From Planctomycetota bacterium (GTDB taxonomy: Bacteria; Planctomycetota; Phycisphaerae; WQYP01): a stretch of 5,061 bases of DNA. Shown here piece after piece: positions 4,956-5,061 of the stretch. A program made the translations under genes and the position numbers. The stretch covers positions 1 through 5,061 of the forward strand of contig JAJYGE010000220.1 in the NCBI GenBank assembly GCA_021785155.1, read 5' to 3'. Numbering within the stretch: the stretch's first letter is position 1; each line of letters opens with the position of its first letter. Under the pieces are notes generated by a model. It searched no databases and had not been told where the DNA came from. It saw nothing but the letters and a program-made list of their open reading frames with translations.

Positions 4956-5054
4956 CGCGCACATTTTCATTATTCTTTCATGTTGGAATGCTATCTTGCT
5001 GATCATACAGATTGAATGGTTCGGTCTGTGAGAGTTTTTTTAAGGAGTGCGCTT

Positions 5055-5061
5055 ATGAATC
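5055..5061 (+). CDS. Start of a gene running off the right edge
   Basis: Only ATG AAT and one further base are inside the window. The call rests on a near-perfect ribosome binding site, TAAGGAG (5041-5047), seven bases before the ATG. A run of seven T (5035-5041) immediately precedes it, overlapping the binding site by one base. The product cannot be inferred. Confidence 0.6.

Noticed and set aside
4801..5031. 76-codon frame from TTG 4801
   Set aside because: It has no ribosome binding site and no recognisable features; the overlapping frame from 4794 is more protein-like but is itself doubtful.

Overview
The window reads as a piece of a free-living bacterial chromosome of roughly balanced base composition. 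All confidently recognised genes are on the + strand. They are an M29-type aminopeptidase (620-1744), a lipoprotein FKBP-type prolyl isomerase (1824-2372), the tyrosine recombinase XerD (2496-3461) and an Amidase_3 N-acetylmuramoyl-L-alanine amidase (4097-4774). The last seven bases hold the start of another gene, with a near-ideal ribosome binding site. The envelope genes (exported lipoprotein, exported amidase) indicate a cell with a periplasm and peptidoglycan. Short-period repeat tracts and a GC-rich twin-hairpin element remind me of Planctomycetes/Verrucomicrobia-type genomes. That lineage guess rests on memory and is weak.

Layout. Positions 1-619 hold no convincing gene. They carry a cluster of short tandem-repeat tracts with 7-bp and 9-bp units, then two small dyads just ahead of the aminopeptidase. 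The aminopeptidase and the FKBP gene are 79 bp apart, and that gap contains a good sigma70-like promoter wrapped around a dyad, so FKBP is probably its own transcription unit. A large nested inverted repeat fills most of the 123-bp gap between FKBP and xerD. Immediately after xerD is a 50-codon reading frame that is a recognisable N-terminal remnant of an amidase related to the intact one 0.6 kb downstream. It is followed by about 450 bp of non-coding DNA, in which a twin-hairpin, REP-like element lies between 19-bp near-identical direct repeats. The intact amidase follows, then 280 bp with one curious interrupted reading frame and the next gene's start.

The genes do not form one pathway. XerD (chromosome dimer resolution), the amidase (septal or side-wall peptidoglycan cleavage) and the FKBP (folding of exported proteins) are housekeeping functions of cell division and envelope maintenance. 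I see no defence system, CRISPR array, tRNA or rRNA. The parts most worth a second look are the decayed amidase duplicate beside the repeat-flanked hairpin element and the multi-family tandem-repeat cluster at the left end.
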